Shown piece by piece: positions 54,809 to 64,000 of a DNA stretch of 64,000 bases; the first letter of the stretch is position 1; every line of letters begins with the position of its first letter. The translations under genes and the position numbers were made by a program. The stretch is from assembly GCF_014270035.1 (NCBI RefSeq), contig NZ_JACNEP010000006.1, forward strand, positions 1-64,000, written 5' to 3'. This DNA comes from Neptunicella marina. Lineage in GTDB: Bacteria > Pseudomonadota > Gammaproteobacteria > Enterobacterales > Alteromonadaceae. The notes beneath the pieces are model-generated. The model was not told the DNA's origin. It saw only the letters and a program-made list of their open reading frames with translations, and made no database searches.

Positions 54809-56542
54809 TTGAGCGCGCGTTTATCTGTTTTATGTTGCTGGCTGATGAATCTGTTATTCAGCGCAGTCATTCAGGCTGAAACAGTTAACTTTGATATTGA
54901 AGGGCTCGAGCAAAAGCACTTAAAACAAAACGTGCAGTTACATTTGCAAACACTGGACGCTCCTTCAAGTCGTTTCCAATTTGAAGACTTTGCCTTACAA
55001 GCACAGAAAAAAGCCCGGACAGCCCTTAAAGCCTATGGCTATTATCAGAGCAACATAAATGTCATGCCCACTGACAACAAAGGCTTGCAGTGGAAACTGG
55101 TTATTGAAGCCGGCAAACCGGTGTTAATACGGTCATTAAAACTGCAAATCAATGGTGATGGCAGTCAGGATGCTCAACTTAATGCCATTATTAATGAGAG
55201 TGGACTGAAACAAGGTACACCACTAAATCAATCCAAATACGAAGATCTAAAATCACGATTACAGGCGATGGCATTAGCCCGTGGTTATTTTGATTTTTCC
55301 TTCAGTACGCACACTTTAAAAGTAAGTAATTCATCACTAACTGCAGATGTAATATTAATTGCAGATTCGGGGGCACGTTATTCTTTTGGTAAATTGCAGT
55401 ACTCCCGGGATGAACGCACTGAAGCACTGATTGCTCAGCTGGTGCCCTTTCAGCAGGGGGAGCCCTATCTGGCAGACGGGCTGGCTGAATTAAGCCAGGC
55501 ATTAAAGAAAACCCGTTATTTCAGGCATGTATTAGTCCGTCCTCTGTTGTCAGAAGCAAGTAATAATCAAGTGCCAATTGCCCTTACTCTGGTGCATATG
55601 CCGCGGGATAACTTTGATCTGGGCGGTGGTTTTTCATCGGATGATATTGGCCCCCGTTTCCGTGCTAAATGGGAACGACCCTGGGTGAATAGTCGCGGCC
55701 ATTCAATGTCGGCAGAGTTGTTTGCGTCTCAGGTGGAGCAGCATGCGAGTTTTGATTACAAAATCCCATTATCTGATCCAGTTAAGCATTTTCTGAGTTT
55801 GCAGCTTGGTTATCAGGCCCTGCAGGATAATGATACCGATAGTAGTAAATACACACTTTCTGCACAGCGTCATATTGATTTAGATACTCTTGATTGGCAA
55901 CGTATCGATTTTATTCGTTATGAACACGAAGAATATCAACAGGGGAGTGACGAACCACAAACAGCCAATTTGTTTATTCCCGGGGTGACATTTAGTCGTC
56001 TTAGAAGTCGCGGGGGACTGGATGTGGATTGGGGGGACAAGCAAATGGTAACGCTTGAGGCCGCGGGTGATGATGTTGGCTCAGACGTTAATTTTGTACG
56101 TATTTCTGCGGTTACCCGTTGGTTACGGAGTTTGGGGGAACATCGTTTTTTACTGCGCGCGGAAGCTGGTGCTATTGCTACTGATGACTTCGACGCTATT
56201 CCTTCCAGTTTGCGTTTCTTTGCCGGTGGTGACCAAAGTATTCGTGGTTTTGGTTACCGCAATCTGGCCCCAAAAGATGAGGAAGGTGAACTGACAGGTG
56301 GACGCTATCTGGCGGTAGTCAGTGCCGAATATTCTTATCCGGTTGCGGATGAATGGCGGGCTGCTGTGTTTATCGATGCAGGTAATGCAGCCAACAAGTT
56401 CAACAACAATATTGCAACCGGTGCTGGTGTAGGGGCGATTTGGCAGTCACCTGTCGGTCCGGTAAGAATTTATGTGGCACGTGGCCATAATGATGAAGAA
56501 AATACCTGGCGTTTGCATTTGCTGATGGGGCCGTCTTTATGA
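54809..56542 (+). CDS. tamA: Outer-membrane assembly protein TamA
   Basis: A 577-residue Omp85-family protein (E. coli TamA is 577). It starts at a TTG with AAGGA 9 nt before, giving a signal peptide (L-S-V-L-C-C-W-L-M-N-L-L-F-S-A-V-I-Q-A-E). Three POTRA domains (about 25-265) precede a C-terminal 16-strand barrel with the conserved loop motif F-A-G-G-D-Q-S-I-R-G-F-G-Y and final strand pattern. TamA inserts autotransporters and other proteins into the outer membrane and partners with TamB, whose start overlaps the tamA stop by 4 nt. Confidence 0.95.
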   Translation: MSARLSVLCCWLMNLLFSAVIQAETVNFDIEGLEQKHLKQNVQLHLQTLDAPSSRFQFEDFALQAQKKARTALKAYGYYQSNINVMPTDNKGLQWKLVIEAGKPVLIRSLKLQINGDGSQDAQLNAIINESGLKQGTPLNQSKYEDLKSRLQAMALARGYFDFSFSTHTLKVSNSSLTADVILIADSGARYSFGKLQYSRDERTEALIAQLVPFQQGEPYLADGLAELSQALKKTRYFRHVLVRPLLSEASNNQVPIALTLVHMPRDNFDLGGGFSSDDIGPRFRAKWERPWVNSRGHSMSAELFASQVEQHASFDYKIPLSDPVKHFLSLQLGYQALQDNDTDSSKYTLSAQRHIDLDTLDWQRIDFIRYEHEEYQQGSDEPQTANLFIPGVTFSRLRSRGGLDVDWGDKQMVTLEAAGDDVGSDVNFVRISAVTRWLRSLGEHRFLLRAEAGAIATDDFDAIPSSLRFFAGGDQSIRGFGYRNLAPKDEEGELTGGRYLAVVSAEYSYPVADEWRAAVFIDAGNAANKFNNNIATGAGVGAIWQSPVGPVRIYVARGHNDEENTWRLHLLMGPSL

Positions 56543-59500
56543 TGAAGAAGTTTTTCATTGCGGTGCTGGTATTTATTGTTGGAATTACCTTGTTTACTCT
56601 GGGGATGCTGTATTCTCCCTGGGGAAGCCGGGTGCTGATTGGCTGGATTGATCATCAAATCGATAGCGTTGAAATAGACTATCAGTCTGGTGCAATAGGC
56701 GCTGAACTGGCGCTGTCTAAGGTTATCTGGAAAGATGGTGATAGTCTTGTTGCGCTAAAAAATGTGCAAACCCGTTTGCGCTTGCCCTGCCTGCTGAGTG
56801 TTAAATTATGTATTGAATCAATATCGATTGAACAGATTGAGGGTAAATTACTCGCGACACAACAACAGCAAACATCGCAAAAAAGCACTGGTACCTTTAG
56901 CAGCCCGATTGATGTCGACTTGCAACAATTCACCCTGGGTAAAGCTCAGCTTAATTATGACGATAGCTGGCTGGTTTCCGTCACCCAATTCAACAGCCGC
57001 TTATCACTAAACAAAAACCTCGATGTTGCACAGTTGCATATGGGGTTGCTGTCGTTACAGCAACTGGCGGATTCAGATAAACAGACAACTCAACAGTTGA
57101 ATGCGGCCTATTTTCAGCAGTTGCAATATCAGCCTCCGACATTGAAAGACTGGCGACTGCCACTAAATTTTGTCTTACATCAAATGCGGATTGAACAGAT
57201 TCGGTATCAGGCAGCAGCAGGTGAAATGCAGCAAATCAATGACTTTCAGCTGCAAGCGAAGGGGGAAGGAGCAAAAATTACCTTGCAACGTTTTGCTGCC
57301 AGTTATCAGCAATGGCAACTTAACCTGAATGGCAAAATAACCACCAGGGGACAATACCCCAACCAACTGGAACTGAATGTCACTGAGCACTCGAAAAACA
57401 AACAGGTTGCTGAGTTGCAATGGCAGGCGCAGGGTGATTTATCTGCCTGGAAACATCAGCTATCTGTGAGTGGCCCTTATGCGGCGCAAGCCAGCGCGCA
57501 GCTGAATTTGTTAAAAGCCAGTTTGCCGGTCTCACTAAACGCTGCGTGGCAGGAATTAGGCTGGCCGCTTAATAATCCGCAGTGGCATTCCAAAAACGGG
57601 ATTGTGAAAATAAACGGCAATCTGCAACAGTTTTCTGTTGAGTTAAGCAATCAGCTGACGGGGAAATCGATCCCCATCACAGAAATAGCATTGCAAGCAC
57701 AAGGCAATCGACAACGTCTTAGTATTGATACTCTGATTGCCCGATTGCTTGAAGGACAAATTGATTTGAGTGGGACATTGTTGTTAGGTAACAACAGTGA
57801 ACTGAATGCCGATGTTGTCATTCAACATATCGATGCAAGTCAGTATTGGCCAGAGCTCAAAAGCCAAATCAATGGCAACTTAAAACTAACCGCTAACGCC
57901 AGTAAGGATGACTGGCATTTCCAGCTCTCTCCGATTGATATTCACGGAAAATGGCGTGAACACGCTCTTAATTTATCAGGTCAGGTTAAGGGGGCACGTA
58001 ATCTTGGACTTGAGTTTAAGCAATTGATGCTAAACAGCGGTGATAATCGTCTGACACTGAATGGTACGCTTGATAATCATCAGGAGATGCAAAGTCAGTT
58101 ACAAATCAGTGCCAGTAATTTATCACAATTATGGCCGGGGCTGGCTGGTGTTATGCAGATGGATGCCAGTGTAGATGGTGTTCTTAGTCAACCTCACGCG
58201 ATCTTTTCAGTTGATGCCAGTAAGTTGCAATTTGATGAATGGACATTAAGTAAAATGCAGGGACAGGGCGATGTGCGCTGGAACGAGACAAAACCGGTTG
58301 ATATCAGGTTGACAGTTCAGGATTTAACATCGCTTAATCATCAGCTTGAGCAGGGTGAAATCAGGTTAACGGGTAATGCCGATCAGCATAGGTTTGACAT
58401 TAACCTGCAGGGTGACGGAGCGGGGTTTAATGCGCAATTGCAGGGTCAGTATCAGGGGCATCAATGGAAAGGGCAGTGGCAAACCGGAGAAATAGTTTCC
58501 AAATACGCTGAACTGTCGTTAATTAAACCTTTTGCGATAGAAGCGGACTGGCAACAGCAGCAATTTAAAATTGGCGACAATTGCTGGCAACACCAGACCA
58601 GTTCTCTTTGTATCTCAGATGCCAGTTATAACAAGCAACAGGCAAATTGGTCTTTGCAAATCAGTCAACTTCCCATCGCCCCCATTTTAAATCGCTTTGT
58701 GGCGGCTATTCCACAGGTGGATACATCCAGTGAATTAAGCCTGAATATGCAAGGGCACTGGGATAGCAATGCCTTACCTAAGATTGCTATGCAAATGCAA
58801 TTAAGTGGAGATGAATGGCGATTTACCAATAAGAACGCAGTTGCACTGTCGTTGGATCCCGCCAGTATTAATATTGATATGGATAACAAAAATATGCATA
58901 TCGAATCCAGGTTATCTGGTAAACAAATTGGTCAGTTTGTCAGTAAGGTGACCATTAGTCCTAAGGGCGATGACAAGTTACTAAGTGGTCATGTCGAGTT
59001 TGAACGGTTTGACCTGCATCCCTTTATTAATTTGCTTCCTCAACTTGATACATTAGCCGGCATTATGCAGGGACGGATAGAATTAGATGGGTCATTACAA
59101 CAACCCTTATTAAATGGGCAAATGAATCTGCATCAAGGAGCAATTTCGGGCAGTGCAATACCGGTAGTTGCTACGGCCATTGAACAAACGCTACAACTGA
59201 AAGGACAGTATGCGGATATCGACGGCACCTATCAGTTGGGTAGCGGCAAAGGAGAAATAAATGGGGAATTGCACTGGTTACCTGATGTAAGTGCCAGTCT
59301 TAATATAACCGGTACCGATTTGGAGCTGACTTATCAGAACATTTTACGTGGTACGTTAACGCCAAATGTTCAGGTGGCATTTACTCAACAAAAAATTGAT
59401 GTAAGTGGGCGCATACAAATTCCTTATGCCAGAGTTAAATTAAAAGAACTACCCGAAAGTGCGGTTTCTCCTTCTGATGATGTGGTAATGATCGATGAAC

Positions 59501-60303
59501 CCCAGGCGGCATCTGACAGTGCACAGAAACTTAATTTAGATCTGCTGGTGCAAATTGACCCCGGACGCAATAAAGACGTGAAGCTGGATGCATTTGGTTT
59601 AACCACTGACTTGCAGGGAGAATTAAGGCTGGCACAGGCCAGTGATAACCTGCTTGCCGATGGTGAAGTAACCTTGCTTAACGGACGTTATCGCGCCTAC
59701 GGTCAAAATTTATTGATCAAAGAAGGTGAATTAATTTTCCATGGACCAGTGAGCCAGCCTCATGTGGCACTGGAGGCCATTCGTGATCCTTCGTTAACTG
59801 CGGATGATGTTACCGCAGGTATAAGAGTAAACGGCAGTGCAAAAGCGCCGAAAGTATCAGTATTTTCAGATCCAGTAATGGAACAGCCCCAGGCCTTATC
59901 TTATTTATTGCGTGGTCGTGGTTTAAATAGCGCAAACGATCAGGGGCAGGATGCGATGCTTACCACTATGCTACTTGGACTGGGACTCAGTCGCAGCGAA
60001 AACTTGGTGGGACGAGTTGGGCATAAACTGGGTGTGAAGGATTTGACACTCGACACCTCCGGGCAAGGGGATAACACTCAATTGGCGCTTACCGGTTATA
60101 TCGCACCCGGTGTGCAGTTGCGTTATGGTTTGGGTGTGTTCAATTCCGCATCTGAAGTTGCATTACGATATGAGCTGACTTCCAGCCTGTATCTGGAAGC
60201 CGTTAGTGGATTAAATAATGCTTTGGATCTTTATTACAGTTTCAGCGTTGGAGAAGATGAACAGGATACGGAAAAACAGCAAACAGCCAGCAAGGTGCAT
60301 TAG
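56539..60303 (+). CDS. tamB: Translocation and assembly module / lipid-transport bridge protein TamB
   Basis: A 1254-residue protein matching TamB (1259 in E. coli). An N-terminal uncleaved signal anchor (about 3-25) is followed by a very long, repetitive beta-taco/AsmA-like region and a C-terminal DUF490 domain (about 900-1240), which includes G-E-L-I-F-H-G-P-V-S-Q-P and R-G-R-G-L-N-S. TamB spans the periplasm, anchored in the inner membrane and touching TamA. It is thought to carry phospholipids to the outer membrane or assist protein assembly. It is translationally coupled to tamA. The 3' end overlaps the convergent EAL gene by 4 nt. Confidence 0.95.
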   Translation: MMKKFFIAVLVFIVGITLFTLGMLYSPWGSRVLIGWIDHQIDSVEIDYQSGAIGAELALSKVIWKDGDSLVALKNVQTRLRLPCLLSVKLCIESISIEQIEGKLLATQQQQTSQKSTGTFSSPIDVDLQQFTLGKAQLNYDDSWLVSVTQFNSRLSLNKNLDVAQLHMGLLSLQQLADSDKQTTQQLNAAYFQQLQYQPPTLKDWRLPLNFVLHQMRIEQIRYQAAAGEMQQINDFQLQAKGEGAKITLQRFAASYQQWQLNLNGKITTRGQYPNQLELNVTEHSKNKQVAELQWQAQGDLSAWKHQLSVSGPYAAQASAQLNLLKASLPVSLNAAWQELGWPLNNPQWHSKNGIVKINGNLQQFSVELSNQLTGKSIPITEIALQAQGNRQRLSIDTLIARLLEGQIDLSGTLLLGNNSELNADVVIQHIDASQYWPELKSQINGNLKLTANASKDDWHFQLSPIDIHGKWREHALNLSGQVKGARNLGLEFKQLMLNSGDNRLTLNGTLDNHQEMQSQLQISASNLSQLWPGLAGVMQMDASVDGVLSQPHAIFSVDASKLQFDEWTLSKMQGQGDVRWNETKPVDIRLTVQDLTSLNHQLEQGEIRLTGNADQHRFDINLQGDGAGFNAQLQGQYQGHQWKGQWQTGEIVSKYAELSLIKPFAIEADWQQQQFKIGDNCWQHQTSSLCISDASYNKQQANWSLQISQLPIAPILNRFVAAIPQVDTSSELSLNMQGHWDSNALPKIAMQMQLSGDEWRFTNKNAVALSLDPASINIDMDNKNMHIESRLSGKQIGQFVSKVTISPKGDDKLLSGHVEFERFDLHPFINLLPQLDTLAGIMQGRIELDGSLQQPLLNGQMNLHQGAISGSAIPVVATAIEQTLQLKGQYADIDGTYQLGSGKGEINGELHWLPDVSASLNITGTDLELTYQNILRGTLTPNVQVAFTQQKIDVSGRIQIPYARVKLKELPESAVSPSDDVVMIDEPQAASDSAQKLNLDLLVQIDPGRNKDVKLDAFGLTTDLQGELRLAQASDNLLADGEVTLLNGRYRAYGQNLLIKEGELIFHGPVSQPHVALEAIRDPSLTADDVTAGIRVNGSAKAPKVSVFSDPVMEQPQALSYLLRGRGLNSANDQGQDAMLTTMLLGLGLSRSENLVGRVGHKLGVKDLTLDTSGQGDNTQLALTGYIAPGVQLRYGLGVFNSASEVALRYELTSSLYLEAVSGLNNALDLYYSFSVGEDEQDTEKQQTASKVH

Positions 60304-61025
60304 TGTCCGGCATCGGCTGTCGGGTGACTGAACAAATAACCCTGTGCCAGCTTTATACCTAATTTCTTGAGGTATGTGGCTGAATGGGCTTGCTCAACAT
60401 GCTCTGCGATAAGCTGCAATTTAAGATCTCGTGCCTGCTCAATCAATTGCGAAAGTGCATTAACCTGCTCAGTATTTTCTGGCTGATTTATCCACTGGCC
60501 ACTTACTTTGATTCCGCTAATACCCCGGATTTTCAGCAGGCTTTGCCAATCGCAGTCACACGTCATATTGTCGATCATTACGCCTATTTTTAAGCCCTGA
60601 CAAAAAGCAATAAACTGCTGAAGAACATTACGATGATTCAGTGCATCCTGCGCAGATAGTTCCAGCCATACCCGTTGAGGACTTGGATATTGATGAATAT
60701 GTTCCAGCAGAAAATCAAGGAAGGCTTTGTCGGTAATATCACTGGCCATGATATTCATACTCCAGCCTACGGCTTTATCTTCAAAGTAACAGGCGCTTTG
60801 ATGAAAAATTTGTCGTGCCAGTTCTCCAAAACACTGTTGCTGTTCAACGATGTGCAAAAACTGACTGGGAACAAATAATTGCTCCTGAGGCGTTATAAGT
60901 CTTGCAAGGCATTCATAATGAGTAACTGAACCATCCTCCAAATCATGTACGGGTTGGAAGTAAGGCACAATGTGCTCAAGGTTAAAATCACTGCCGACAT
61001 CCTGTATTTGCATAGTTAATTTCAT
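60300..61025 (-). CDS. EAL-domain protein with degenerate catalytic site
   Basis: About 241 residues consisting of one EAL domain (about 20-240). The catalytic signatures are altered: E-C-L-A-R for E-x-L-x-R (E kept), N-I-M-A-S-D for the metal Asn motif, L-E-L-S (Glu kept), D-N-M-T-C-D in place of D-D-F-G-T-G, I-K-V-S-G-Q-W-I for the Lys/Asp motif, and A-E-H-V-E for A-E-G-V-E. Hydrolysis of cyclic-di-GMP is doubtful, and it may bind c-di-GMP or a protein partner. The longest frame begins with a TTG at 61055; the ATG at 61025 is preferred. It is convergent with tamB. Confidence 0.78.
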   Translation of the reverse strand: MKLTMQIQDVGSDFNLEHIVPYFQPVHDLEDGSVTHYECLARLITPQEQLFVPSQFLHIVEQQQCFGELARQIFHQSACYFEDKAVGWSMNIMASDITDKAFLDFLLEHIHQYPSPQRVWLELSAQDALNHRNVLQQFIAFCQGLKIGVMIDNMTCDCDWQSLLKIRGISGIKVSGQWINQPENTEQVNALSQLIEQARDLKLQLIAEHVEQAHSATYLKKLGIKLAQGYLFSHPTADAGH

Positions 61026-61180
61026 ATTAGCTGGTCTGTGACTATCATATGACAATTACCAGCGAGTTCTCAATTCAACGATTTGAACTATCGACAATTT
61101 TGTCGAATTTTGTTGGTGAGATGTTGCAATTTGGGGTAAAGTCCGGTGTTTTTCGCCCCTGTACACTTGAGGAAGTCTGA

Positions 61181-62809
61181 TTGAATAAAGCCCGCGCCAG
61201 TATGGAGCACCTTTATCGCGTATTTACCGCGCCGGAAGGTCGGGAATCAAAGCTTGCTCAGATAGAACAGCACTTATCGGCTAATTTGGCTGACTTTTTG
61301 TCACGTCACGTGGTGGCATCCAACACGTCTCTTGAAGATATTGAACATCACTTTGCTGATTTTACCGTGCCGGAAGAGCCGCAGTTTGTCAGCGACCACG
61401 CTGAAATTCTGCTGGAAAAACTGGTTGCTAACTCGGTTAATACTTATTCACCGCAGTTTATCGGTCACATGACTTCCGCTTTACCTTATTTTCACCTGCC
61501 GCTGGCTAAATTACTGGTCGGTCTGAACCAGAATTTGGTGAAAATTGAAACATCTAAAGCCTTCACACCTTTGGAACGTCAGGTATTGGGCATGATCCAT
61601 CAGTTGGTATATGGCCATAATGAACATTTTTACCGTGCTCACTTACATTCGGCTAATTATTCACTGGGGGCATTTTGTTCGGGCGGCACCATTGCCAATA
61701 TTTCAGCGTTATGGGTTGCACGTAATCAGGCGTTGCCTCCAAAAGGCAGTTTCAGAGGAGTGAGTCAAAGTGGCTTACATGCAGCGTTAAAACATTATGG
61801 TTATGAGGATATGGTGATCCTGACCTCGAAACGTGGTCATTATTCCTTAAGTAAAGCGGCAGATGTACTGGGGTTGGGACGGCATAATCTGATTACATTA
61901 CCTTGTCCGGACCAAACACTCGATCCACAGCTCGCCCTGCAAAAAGGTCTTGAACTTCAACAACAAGGCATCAAAGTATTAGCGATTGTGGGCATTGCCG
62001 GAACCACAGAAACCGGGCATATAGACCCGTTGGATGAGCTGGCAGATGTTGCTCAGCAACTGGGCTGTCATTTTCATGTAGATGCAGCATGGGGCGGCGC
62101 AACTTTGTTCTCGCAGAAATACCGTAGTTTACTGAAAGGTATTGAGCGCGCAGATTCAGTGACACTGGATGCACACAAACAAATGTATGTGCCAATGGGA
62201 GCAGGCATGGTGCTGTTTAAAGATGCCAATGCCAGCAATGCTGTGCGCCATCACGCTGAATATATATTACGCGAAGGATCAAAAGATTTAGGCGCCAGTA
62301 CATTGGAAGGCTCGCGTAATGGTATGGCCATGATGTTATATGCTTCCATGCATATTTTTGGTCGTCAGGGCTATCAGTTACTGATCGACCAGAGTATAGA
62401 AAAGGCACACTATTTTGCTGATTTAATTAGTCAGCAGCCTGATTTCGAGTTAATTACAAAACCTACTTTGTGTTTACTTACTTACCGTGTGCGTCCCGAT
62501 TTTATTAAAGAAGTATTAAGCCGTTTTCCAGATAAACGTGATGAGATTAACCAGTTACTGGATAACCTCACCGTGGCGGTGCAGAAGCGTCAACGTGAAG
62601 CAGGCAAATCGTTTGTTTCCAGAACCCGTTTAGCCACCGGAAAATATCATCAACAGGTCGTCACTGTATTTCGGGTTGTGTTAGCTAACCCATTGACGAC
62701 TGCTGAACATTTAAACGATATATTGCACGAGCAACTTCATATTGCTCGCCAAACCCAAAGCTGGACCAGATTGCAGAATTTAGCCAATCAGCTAACCACA
62801 TCGGTGTAA
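61181..62809 (+). CDS. panP: Pyridoxal-dependent aspartate 1-decarboxylase PanP
   Basis: A 542-residue group II PLP decarboxylase. The PLP lysine lies in T-L-D-A-H-K-Q-M-Y-V-P-M-G, with the upstream H-V-D-A-A-W-G-G-A. The N-terminal segment Y-S-P-Q-F-I-G-H-M-T is typical of glutamate-decarboxylase-like enzymes. The length and distinctive N-terminal helices match PanP of Vibrio and Shewanella, which makes beta-alanine for pantothenate in organisms without PanD. The start is a TTG with GAGGA 7 nt before it; an internal ATG seven codons later is less likely. Glutamate as substrate is a possible alternative. Confidence 0.88.
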   Translation: MNKARASMEHLYRVFTAPEGRESKLAQIEQHLSANLADFLSRHVVASNTSLEDIEHHFADFTVPEEPQFVSDHAEILLEKLVANSVNTYSPQFIGHMTSALPYFHLPLAKLLVGLNQNLVKIETSKAFTPLERQVLGMIHQLVYGHNEHFYRAHLHSANYSLGAFCSGGTIANISALWVARNQALPPKGSFRGVSQSGLHAALKHYGYEDMVILTSKRGHYSLSKAADVLGLGRHNLITLPCPDQTLDPQLALQKGLELQQQGIKVLAIVGIAGTTETGHIDPLDELADVAQQLGCHFHVDAAWGGATLFSQKYRSLLKGIERADSVTLDAHKQMYVPMGAGMVLFKDANASNAVRHHAEYILREGSKDLGASTLEGSRNGMAMMLYASMHIFGRQGYQLLIDQSIEKAHYFADLISQQPDFELITKPTLCLLTYRVRPDFIKEVLSRFPDKRDEINQLLDNLTVAVQKRQREAGKSFVSRTRLATGKYHQQVVTVFRVVLANPLTTAEHLNDILHEQLHIARQTQSWTRLQNLANQLTTSV

Positions 62810-62949
62810 TGCCTGTTTTATTTTATCAGCTAAATGCCGAATCCGGTTTTTATAGTTCTTTGACTGGCTGCTTTATTCCGGACTGCTATTACTGCTATTA
62901 TTTAAGCCTGTGCTAATTTGGGTAACCTATTAAATTTGAAGGATTTTTG

Positions 62950-64000
62950 ATGCGTAATAATCAACCTGTCACCAATGATGAGCGTAAATTTGGCTCTTCA
63001 GAGCAGCTTATTTCTTCGACTGATTTACAGGGTAATATTCGTCATTGTAACGATGCTTTTGTCAAAATCAGTGGTTACTCGAGACAGGAATTAATTGGTC
63101 AGCCACATAATCTGGTGCGCCATCCGGATATGCCCACACAGGCATTTAAGGTCATGTGGGAACATCTAAAAGCGGGAAAACCCTGGATGGGACTGGTTAA
63201 AAATCGTTGTAAAAACGGCGATTATTACTGGGTTAATGCCTATGTCACCCCAGTGACTGAAAGAGGTCAGGTGATTGGTTATGAATCAGTAAGAACCTGT
63301 CCCAAACGTGAAGATGTCGCCCGCGCGGAACATTTATATAGAAGTATTCGCAACAATGCAGCCCGCCCTAATGCCTTAATAAATAAAATTAAAAACCATT
63401 TCTCATCTATGTTTGGGCTGATTGCAGCAATATTGGGAATTGGTCTGTGGGTCGCCGGCTGGCCGGAAGTAGCTGTCATATTGTTGATTGCGGCTTTAAT
63501 TGGGGTATCCATCTGGCATAAGTTGCATATGGCATCTTCCTGTAAAACGATTCTTGAGTTAATCCCTAATGCGTTTAAACATCCTTTAGCTGTAGAGACC
63601 TATACTCAGTCTTCAGGTGTGTTAGGTGAACTCACAGTGGCCGTACTGGCACAACGCGCTCATTTGAATACGGTACTGACTCGCATTGATGATGCTGCGT
63701 CCCAGGTCTTCATAGGGGCTAAGAGTTCTGCAGATTTATCTCACAATGTCGTTGCGCAATTAAACCGACAGCAACATGAAACAACGCAGGTTGCTACCGC
63801 CATGCATCAAATGACTACCACCATTGCTGAAGTATCACGCAGTGTACAAAGCACGGCAGATGAAACCCAGGAAGCAGATTCGTTAGCTCAGAATGGCAAG
63901 CAGGTTGCAAGCAAAACCGCAGATGTCATTCGTGGTCTTCAGCGTTCAGTGGATAATATTGCTAACTCGGTGGATGCACTGGCACAAGAGTCTAAAAATA
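62950..64000 (+). CDS. Aer-like PAS chemoreceptor (partial, runs off the window)
   Basis: An ATG at 62950 opens a frame that continues to the window end (350 codons shown). An N-terminal PAS domain (about 15-120) reads S-S-T-D-L-Q-G-N-I-R-H-C-N-D-A-F, then L-V-R-H-P-D-M-P and N-G-D-Y-Y-W-V-N-A-Y-V-T-P-V, as in the redox/oxygen receptor Aer, where it binds FAD. Two hydrophobic helices (about 155-192) form a membrane anchor without a periplasmic domain. A HAMP-like linker and the start of the MCP signalling coiled coil follow (Q-V-A-T-A-M-H-Q-M). It probably mediates energy taxis. Confidence 0.88.
   Translation, partial: MRNNQPVTNDERKFGSSEQLISSTDLQGNIRHCNDAFVKISGYSRQELIGQPHNLVRHPDMPTQAFKVMWEHLKAGKPWMGLVKNRCKNGDYYWVNAYVTPVTERGQVIGYESVRTCPKREDVARAEHLYRSIRNNAARPNALINKIKNHFSSMFGLIAAILGIGLWVAGWPEVAVILLIAALIGVSIWHKLHMASSCKTILELIPNAFKHPLAVETYTQSSGVLGELTVAVLAQRAHLNTVLTRIDDAASQVFIGAKSSADLSHNVVAQLNRQQHETTQVATAMHQMTTTIAEVSRSVQSTADETQEADSLAQNGKQVASKTADVIRGLQRSVDNIANSVDALAQESKN

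Overview
This window looks like a chromosomal segment of a marine or saline gammaproteobacterium, most likely of the order Alteromonadales (Alteromonadaceae-like). The basis is established gene order and protein resemblance: ftsN-hslV-hslU, divergent priA/rpmE, tamA-tamB, a PanP-type aspartate decarboxylase, YbiT, a short malic enzyme, an SO_0444-type Cu/Zn permease and a PEP-CTERM protein. Base composition looks like mid-40s % GC by eye, with two clearly AT-richer patches (about 1-1080 and 20040-20800).

Layout. 1-1080: AT-rich accessory DNA with two unknown genes, one carrying a HEPN-like RNxxxH motif. 1.2-8.6 kb: arginase-family hydrolase and rraA; PAP2 phosphatase and a glycosyltransferase; a MerR/ZntR-type metal regulator with a Cu/Zn permease; a RimK glutamate-ligase operon. 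8.7-19.4 kb: housekeeping genes (hslUV, ftsN, ybiT, priA, rpmE), interrupted by a PEP-CTERM gene with a xyl-box-like operator, a small inverted-repeat element and a frameshifted chemoreceptor. 19.3-27.9 kb: accessory zone with a DUF2878 gene that runs into rpmE, an AT-rich exported protein, a 0.5-kb non-coding segment made of nested hairpins, and a three-gene SMC-like operon. 28-30.7 kb: ArsR-type regulator, beta-propeller (in-frame stop), NIPSNAP and ABM monooxygenase genes. 30.7-42.2 kb: xylan side-chain and oligomer degradation (SGNH acetylesterase, GH67 alpha-glucuronidase, GH3 beta-xylosidase) with a LysR regulator, wrapped around a KdpDE-like two-component system and TrkH. 42.4-64 kb: malic enzyme, a frameshifted MFS transporter, a GH19-type muramidase-like protein, a DEDD exonuclease, yadGH, an S9 peptidase, an LpxH-like phosphoesterase, an OlsF-like bifunctional acyltransferase, dapE, tamAB, an EAL protein, panP and the start of an Aer-like receptor.

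The genes suggest a motile, polysaccharide-degrading heterotroph. Acetyl groups and methylglucuronic acid would be removed from xylo-oligosaccharides by the SGNH esterase and GH67, and the backbone hydrolysed by the GH3 lipoprotein. A LacI-type palindrome before the PEP-CTERM gene and a weaker one before the GH3 gene suggest co-regulation.

The strongest candidates for something undescribed are (a) the hairpin segment at about 20856-21389, in which three successive modules each consist of an outer stem enclosing two hairpins, and (b) the adjacent SMC-like operon at 21478-26998, which resembles MksBEF/Wadjet but has no JetD/MksG nuclease gene nearby. Three genes (chemoreceptor, MFS transporter, beta-propeller) are broken by a one-base shift or a stop. 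Two of these breaks lie in homopolymers and could be sequencing errors.
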